In this document: piece after piece, positions 57,601 to 64,000 of the stretch | Position numbering within the stretch: the first letter of the stretch is position 1 | Layout: each line of letters opens with the position of its first letter | NCBI GenBank assembly: GCA_032622095.1 | Contig: CP136065.1 | Span: 248,557,474 to 248,621,473 of the forward strand | DNA: 64,000 nt | Reading direction: 5' to 3' | Source: Siphonodentalium dalli | Lineage: Eukaryota > Mollusca > Scaphopoda > Gadilida > Siphonodentaliidae | Position numbers and translations under genes: made by a program | Notes under the pieces: model-generated | Seen by the model: the letters and a program-made list of their open reading frames with translations, nothing else | The model's database searches: none | What the model was told of the DNA's origin: nothing

Positions 57601-60141
57601 CCACAACACTATAAGAAGTATTGAACACACCACGAACTGAAAGGATAACATCAATATTAACCGATGGTGGGGACAAAGGATAGTTATGTAAGGAAATATA
57701 CAATGTTTATGGATCGGTTGGTTCCCGAGATAGTGTGGCACTTTTCAAAACACTCAACCCGATTTTAAAACCTGAACACAATACGAACTGAATTTATGTG
57801 CTCTCTATATTAACTGAGAGTGTGAACAAAAGGTAGTTCAATCAGGGAATACATAATTTATACGGGTGGCTTCTTTCCCATAATACGTGTCGCTCTGCAC
57901 AAGGCCGCTGATAAACAAGAAAGACGAATTTGCCGTTTTGAGGACCCCTACCCAATTGAAGCGGTAAAGTTGAAAACATCACGGACTGAAAGGATTGTTC
58001 TCCATATTGAATTGGATTGTGGCCAAAGCTAGGGTAGTATAGTATCAGACATACAAAATGTTTATGGATGGCTGGTTCCCGAAAGCCTTTGACACTTTAC
58101 AAAAAGTGGATGGCAAATGACATGCTGCAAAGGCGAATATGTTTTGTAGGACCCCTTAACCCATTTAAACTCTTGAACACAACATGCACTGAAGTTTTTT
58201 AATAATAACAGACAATGTGAACGAAATGTAGTGCTATCAGGGAATATACAAATTATATGTATAGTTTGGTTCCCGAATTCCCAGGGTACTTTATAAAAAG
58301 ACGACTGACAAATAACAAAGCTGAATTGTCTTAGATTTGAGGCCTCTACACCATTCAAAGCCTTAAACCCACCTCGAACTGAAAGGATATGCTCCAAATA
58401 TTAACAGAGGGTGTAGACAAATGATGGTTATATCAGGAAATAGACATTGTTAATGGATGGGTTGGTTCCCGAATGTCTGGGACACTTTACAAAAATCCGC
58501 CAGCAAACGAGAAAGGCGAATTCTCACTGGTTTGGGGACCGCTTAACTTATTTGAACTCTTGAACACACCATGGACTGAAGTTATATTCTCTCAAAAGTA
58601 GATGAGTGTGTGAATGAAAGGTAATGCTATCAAACATGCAATTATGAAATGCTATGAGTGGTTCGCCCCCACCCCCGAAACCTGGGGCATTTCACACAAA
58701 GCGGCTGGTCAATATGAACTGCGAATGTTCTATGTTTTGAGGATCCCACTTGAAGTCTTAAACACGCCATGAACTGAAAAGATGTGCTCTCATTTTAACT
58801 GAAGGTGTGGACAAATAGCAGTGTTATGAGGAAATACACATCTGTTATGAGCAAGATGGTTCCCGAAAGCCTATGTCACTTTACGACAAGCGGTGGGCAA
58901 ACGATAGAGGTTAATTCTCAATGTAATCCTCACCATCCCTATCTGAAGTCTTGAACATACCAATAGCTGAATGGATATGCCATCAATAGCATTGTGTACG
59001 AATTGTTGTTCTATCAAAATAGATGCAATGTTTAATAATATGTTGGTTCACGAAAGCAGATGACAAACGATAAAGGCGAATTGTGACTGTTTTGAGGGAC
59101 CGCCTAGCACATGCCTAGTATCACGAACCATCACGAACTGAATTGATGTGCTCCCAATGTCAAACGACGGTGTGGACAAATGGCTATTCAAAAGGCAATA
59201 CACAATTGTTATAGATGTGTTAGTACCCGACAGCCAGGGGCACTTTACAAAAAGCGGCTGACAAATACAAAATGCGATTTTTCAATGTTTTAGGACCGAA
59301 TATCCAATTTGAAGACTAGAACACAACACGAGCTGAAAATATATTCTCAATATTAACTGAGTCTGTGGACAATGGGTAGTTGTATAAGAAAGTCTACAAT
59401 TTATATAGATGGATTGGGTCAAGAAAACATGAGCACTTGACGACAAGTGGCTGGCAATAAGAAAGGCAAAATATCTGTTTTGAGGAACCTCTACCCTATT
59501 CGAAGTCTTGAAGACACCACATGGTGAAATGATATATACTGAGGATGTGACCAACGGTTAGTTTTTATCTGGATATACACACCATGTATGTGTTGGTTCC
59601 CGAAAGTCTGCACCATGTGCAGACTTCACAACAAGCGGCTGTCAAATAATAAAGGCTAATTTTTATGTACCCCTATACCATATTTGAAGTCTTGAACACA
59701 TCACATTCTGAAGGGATTGTGCTCTCAATATAAACATAGGTTGTGGCCGAATTGCTAATCTACCAGGCGCTATACGGTATATAAGGCTGTGATTGTTATT
59801 TTCCGACAGCCTGGGACACTTTTCAAAAAGAGGCTGGCAAATAAATGAAATGCAATTTTAACTGTTTTTGTGACCACCTACGCTATTTTGTGTCATGAAA
59901 ACACCATGAACTGAAGGGATATGCTCTCTGTTTAACTGAAGGTGTGGACAGAGGGCAGTTCTATCAGGAAGTTAACAATTTATATGGATGGGTTGGTTCC
60001 TGAATCCTGGGAGTCTGTGGCACTGTCTTTACAATAATCGGCTGGAAAATACGAAAGGCGAATTGTCACTGTTTTTGGGACCCCATACCCTATTTGAAAT
60101 TTTGAACATACCACGAGCTGAAACTATATGCTATACATTTA

Positions 60142-60287
60142 GGAGATAAACGTACCCTGTTCAGTTGTACATTCTGGGATTCGAGCATGAAAACAGTTTG
60201 TGAAGAAGCCGGCTTGTCGGCGAGTTCACAAACTGTTTTCGTGCTCGAATCCCAGAATGTACAACGGAACAGGGTACGTTTATCTCC
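60142..60287. repeat. near-perfect hairpin inserted in the satellite
   Basis: GGAGATAAACGTACCCTGTT ... GAATCC-type left arm (GGGATTCGAGCATGAAAACA, GTTTGTGAA) pairs with TTCACAAACTGTTTTCGTGC, TCGAATCCCAGAATGTACAA and AACAGGGTACGTTTATCTCC. Arms of about 62 bp, few mismatches. Loop GAAGCCGGCTTGTCGGCG. Confidence 0.9.
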
Positions 60288-60705
60288 ATTGTAATTCAAT
60301 CTAGCAAGGAATTTGCAAAAAAACTGTATAAAAAGTATCATGTAGTCATTTTCATGACACGAATATAAACTTTAATTTTGCCGTTGTCACCGTGCACAAT
60401 TCGTTGGGTTTGTTCATTGCGTTACTCGGACCACTGGTCCGTAACATTTTCCTGTGGGGCGGGTTGGCTCGTTTCGCTACATTCAGATTTGATGCACGCT
60501 GAAGGGGCCGATGAACGGTTTCTATAGACAACAACGCGCGGTTGTGCTCTTTTCGCTACTCCGTTCTGCGATGATGAAATTTTACCGTGCTACATTCAGA
60601 TTTGATGCACACTGAAGCGGCCGATGTCGGTGAATCGAAAACTAAAGTTAACCGCTCTCGGCCAATCAGAATGTTTGTTTTTAGTGAAAAATACTCAATT
60701 GAAAT
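60288..60705. other. insert with internal direct repeat
   Basis: CTACATTCAGATTTGATGCA followed by C-CTGAAG-GGCCGATG occurs at 60479 and 60591. Together with the hairpin it forms a block foreign to the satellite. No coding support. Confidence 0.6.
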
Positions 60706-60920
60706 ACAAATTAACATGAGTGTGGAGAAAGGGTATTCGATAAGGATATACGTACAATTACTACGGATGATCTCGTTCCCGAAAGCCAGCGGCACCTTAC
60801 AAAGTGTGTACGGCAAATCATAAAAAAACAGTTTTCGATTGTTTGGAAACCACGCCATGATGCTCCTACCCTATTTTAAGTCTTGAACACTCAACGAACT
60901 GAATATATGACAACATTCTT

Positions 60921-62450
60921 TCAACTACATGTGTCACACTATTTTGCTTTTGATAAAGATATACTGCGGGGGGGGGGTCGCACAAAAGTTTTATCATACA
61001 GGGCCGGGTTGGGTGGGTCCGAAGAGGCCCGAAAAAATGAGTTTGTGCAAATTTTTTTCTATTCACATTTTTGCCCTTGTTTTAAGTTGTTTTCAAATAT
61101 ATTCATTAATATGCGGAGACAAATTTGTTTTATTGAATGTAAACTGGGAGAATATTACTGAAATTAGCCAAACAATAACGCTATTGATAGTAACGCTGGG
61201 GGAGCACTTCGGTTGATGGCGAAGCAATTGCAAATCATTGTTGATTGTCACTTTCATATGTCCATTTCATAATTCTATCCTTAAAATACCGCCCGAACGC
61301 ATGTCGATTTCGAATTCGGCGGATACGTCACCATTGACCGAATTCATATGAACCTGCATGGATATGTCTTCTGCTGTGTTCGTTATTATAATGTTTCTTC
61401 TTATTCAAGAAATAGTAGGATTATATGGTATCGATGGATTATCAGATACACGTATGTACTATCATCTAGTCTTAAAGTTATAGCAATTTCATGTTTAACA
61501 TGTTTTGTTTCGTTAAATGCAGTCGTTTTGCACAATAGTCTCTGTATAGACAACAGACACATGTTCTAGGGACGTGCACCCCCCCCCCCCCACCCCCCCA
61601 TTGAACCAAACATTAATCTCACAGGTTCGCAGAATTCAATTTGCTCCCCTTGTAAATATCCAATCTGACAAACACTAAGATTGGAAAATGACCAACTTTT
61701 ACTGGTTGAAAAAAAACAAACAATGAGAACAATGCCAACCTATATATGGTGGCAAATTAATGTCCAACTAATGTTGTGTCATGCATGAAATTTCCGACTG
61801 CTGGAATGTACCAAAGTTTAGCTTAGATATATTTATTTCAAATATATGTCAAATTTAGATAACACGTGATATATAACACATACATTTGTTTATACATACA
61901 AAGGAATTGGGGGACAAGTACTGACTCACTTAAGGGTACCCCCTCTCCCATATGTTATTACACTGAAAAAATTAATAATTAGCAACATGACTACCAAAAC
62001 AAGTTGAACATATATACAGATCACTGGACACCCCCTCTCCCGAGTTAGTCATAAGTTTGTATATGTATTTATTTAAAATCGGGTTTGTTTGTTGCGTGTG
62101 TTGGCTTGTACGTATCATTATTTGAAACAGTTAGTCAAAATAATCCTGATTTTCCTCACATATGAATGACTGCACAGCTTAGCAAATTGTACCAAAGTTC
62201 GGGGTGGGGGTCGAGACACCCAATCAACCCCTGTCGTCACGTCCCTGTTCAACTGAAAAGTTTCGTGTGTTCTTCACAACATCTTCGGAATTTGATTCAG
62301 GAGGCCTAGAGCTGTCACGTTTAGATATGCTTGCCATGATCAATAAACACACTTTAACTTGAAAAAAAAGATGCGATTAAGTCGGATTGGCATCAAATTA
62401 TGTGGCGTGTATATACACATAGAAGAAAAGCATGACTCTCACAACAAACA
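60921..62450. other. no gene seen; homopolymer runs
   Basis: G run at 60967-60975 and a C-rich tract at 61576-61599. The 61340-61570 frame is not supported by any motif. Sequence otherwise AT-rich. Confidence 0.4.
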
Positions 62451-64000
62451 TGAACTTTATAAATATAAGATACAAATGATACTTGTGCCAAATACATGAG
62501 CCATGTTTGACGCTGGGAGAACATTAAACATAGTGTCGGAGACCACGTGGATTTCAAAATCTGACCTAGAATCGGGAATTAGCCCCGCCCCCGTAATCGG
62601 CTTCGGATTCTCAATCCGGATTTTAGCGAAATTACGACTCAGGTTGTACAGCGAATGGGAAAGCCCTTCGCCTACCACACTGTCCTTAGAAGCCTTATAA
62701 CTGTTCTAATTTTCTGTCTGGGAAAGTTTACAAGCACCGTATTACCATTATCATTACAAATATAGCATAATTTACACTAAAAAATACTATTACCTAAAAT
62801 TGTACATTTCACAACGCTATCGTCTTCGAATATATATTCGAAGAGTTTCGCTTTTATTAAAAAATGCACTGGTAAAAAGCACATTTCGGTAACATACCGA
62901 TTTCTCGGTTTCTAAAAATCCATTCGCCTACTACAACTGTCCCCAGAAGCCGAGAACTTGGAATGTTCGCGAACTGTGTTACTTTTCTGTCAGGGAAAGT
63001 TTTATTTGTACCATATTACCAGTATCAATACACACATAGCATAATTTACACTAAAGAATTACTTTTACATAAGATTGTATTGTATATTTCACAACGCTAC
63101 AGTCTTATGATCATCTTTGGCAATGTCTTCGCGAACTGGGTTACTTTTTTGTTGGGGAAAGTTTTATAAGTACCATTATCATTACAAATATAACATAATT
63201 CACGCTAAATAGATAGAACCGCATGAGTCTGGATTTTGACGAAATTATCGCACGAGATTTGTTGGCGGAGCGATACATCGAGTGCGGGACGTAGTCCCGC
63301 ACGAGAGGTATCGCGTTCCGCCAACAAATCGAGTGCGATAATTCGTCAAAATCCAGATACTCATGCGGTTCTATTTTTAAATCTACATTTTTATTACATC
63401 TCCGTATCATAGTAAGTTGACTCACAATCGTACATCTCCGGTACAGAAAATGTGAATTTAATTGAGTTTTAACAGCATTTTAGGGTTAACGCAACAATCA
63501 GACAGGGAGCCCGTCTATCAGCGAGTGACCTTGACCCATCTTTAATGATGCGTTTGAAATTAAATTCTGTGCCTCGACAAACATATTCTTGAAATGAAAC
63601 TATTTGAATGAATCATCTCATCGATTGATCGCTTATTGTTTCTTTATTGTCGTGATTGAAAAAGTAAAAAATAGTAACGGCGAGAACCAGTCTAACAACA
63701 CGGAATGAAATAGACGGATTGCACTAGTGCGATTCTGAGAATTATCACACGCCTGGAAACTCGTGCGATCATGCGAATTACGTTGATAGATATGTAATTA
63801 AAAACAATACTCTTACATAAGATTGTACATTTCACAACTCTACTGTCTTCGCATATATATTCGAAGACTTTCGCTTTTGTTAAAAAAAATTCACTGGCGA
63901 AGTAACATATTTCGATCCGAGTTCTCAGCTTCTAAATCCAGTGTGTACAGCGAATGGGGAACGCCCTTCGCCTACCACACTGTCCTTAGAAGCCGAGAGC
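62451..64000. repeat. diverged large-unit direct repeats
   Basis: GTACAGCGAATGGG then AA-GCCCTTCGCCTACCACAC and TGTCCTTAGAAGCC occur at 62647-62697 and 63947-63995, with a diverged version at 62922-62960. TTGTACATTTCACAAC, TCTTCGAATATATATTCGAA and TTCGCTTTTRTTAAAAAA occur at 62799-62865 and 63826-63890. A third partial copy lies at 63074-63130 (GCAATGTCTTCGCGAACTGG-type). The repeat continues past the window. Confidence 0.7.
63213..63374. repeat. long near-perfect hairpin
   Basis: ATAGAACCGCATGAGTCTGG, TTTTGACGAAATTATCGCAC and GATTTGTTGGCGGA are mirrored by TCCGCCAACAAATC, GTGCGATAATTCGTCAAAAT and ACTCATGCGGTTCTAT. An inner GTGCGGGAC-GTA-GTCCCGCAC stem caps it. Foldback insertion within the larger repeat. 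Confidence 0.92.

Larger units (their letters stand above)
57600..60920. repeat. degenerate ~195-bp satellite, about 14-15 units
   Basis: The word GGTTCCCGAAAGCCTGGGAC followed by ACTTTACAAAAAGCGG (variants) recurs at 57722, 58073, 58268, 58466, 58662, 58857, 59046, 59225, 59415, 59597, 59800, 59995 and 60776, with spacings of 179-203 bp between most. Each unit also carries TTGAACACACCATGAACTGA, a TTAACTGAGGGTGTGGACAA word and a TATCAGGGAATACACAAT word in the same order. Units are heavily diverged with indels, so this is an old array. It is interrupted by 60142-60705. Short minus-strand frames inside it are incidental. Confidence 0.88.

Overview
The window looks like nuclear DNA from an invertebrate animal. 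Coding is sparse, splice signals separate exon-sized EGF domains, and the sequence is AT-rich and full of non-autonomous DNA transposons, foldback elements, satellites and non-LTR retrotransposon remains. A marine mollusc is my best guess from the style of the repeats, but this is inference and I recognise no species-diagnostic gene. There are no prokaryotic operons, rRNA or tRNA genes, or CRISPR arrays.

The only host coding sequence I can support is two EGF-like exons on the minus strand, 54417-54530 and 35905-36021. Each has six cysteines and consensus splice sites, and each is phase 1-1, so they can be joined in frame. They are probably two exons of one large multi-EGF extracellular or membrane protein, with an intron of about 18.4 kb full of transposons. 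The splice donor of the second exon has been amplified. The last 36 nt of the exon plus the first 20-22 nt of its intron are repeated about 97 times in tandem (30379-35904), giving a 5.5-kb field of near-identical 5' splice sites. This is the most unusual feature of the window.

Layout: 1-1.9 kb, a LINE ORF2 fragment and a truncated hairpin MITE. 2-10.9 kb, TTAA-flanked MITEs, a second LINE remnant, a 10-bp minisatellite of 103 units (7351-8380) and a TTGCGT-rich transposon. 11-18.3 kb, foldback elements, a hAT-like element with a Mutator-like element inserted at its edge, and a 2-kb element with subrepeat TIRs. 18.5-27.1 kb, a 62-bp satellite of about 138 units. 27.5-30.4 kb, a hairpin MITE, a foldback, two abutting TTA-flanked elements and a truncated MITE. 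30.4-36.0 kb, the splice-donor array and EGF exon. 36.5-45 kb, more MITEs, short tandem repeats and a 1.5-kb TIR element. 45.4-50.3 kb, a 4.2-kb TIR transposon with a decayed coding region, bracketed by 303-bp direct repeats. 50.9-52.5 kb, a composite of foldbacks and minisatellites. 54.4 kb, the other EGF exon. 57.6-60.9 kb, an old satellite of about 195 bp, interrupted by a foldback. 62.4-64 kb, diverged repeats with another long hairpin.

Several families recur: family A (1583, 27535), B (3358, 9518), C (5598, 30035) and D (6870, 36467, 40891, 40982, 55215). A 57-75 bp hairpin module is shared by A and B although their termini differ. All coordinates and alignments were read by eye, and boundaries of degenerate repeats are approximate.
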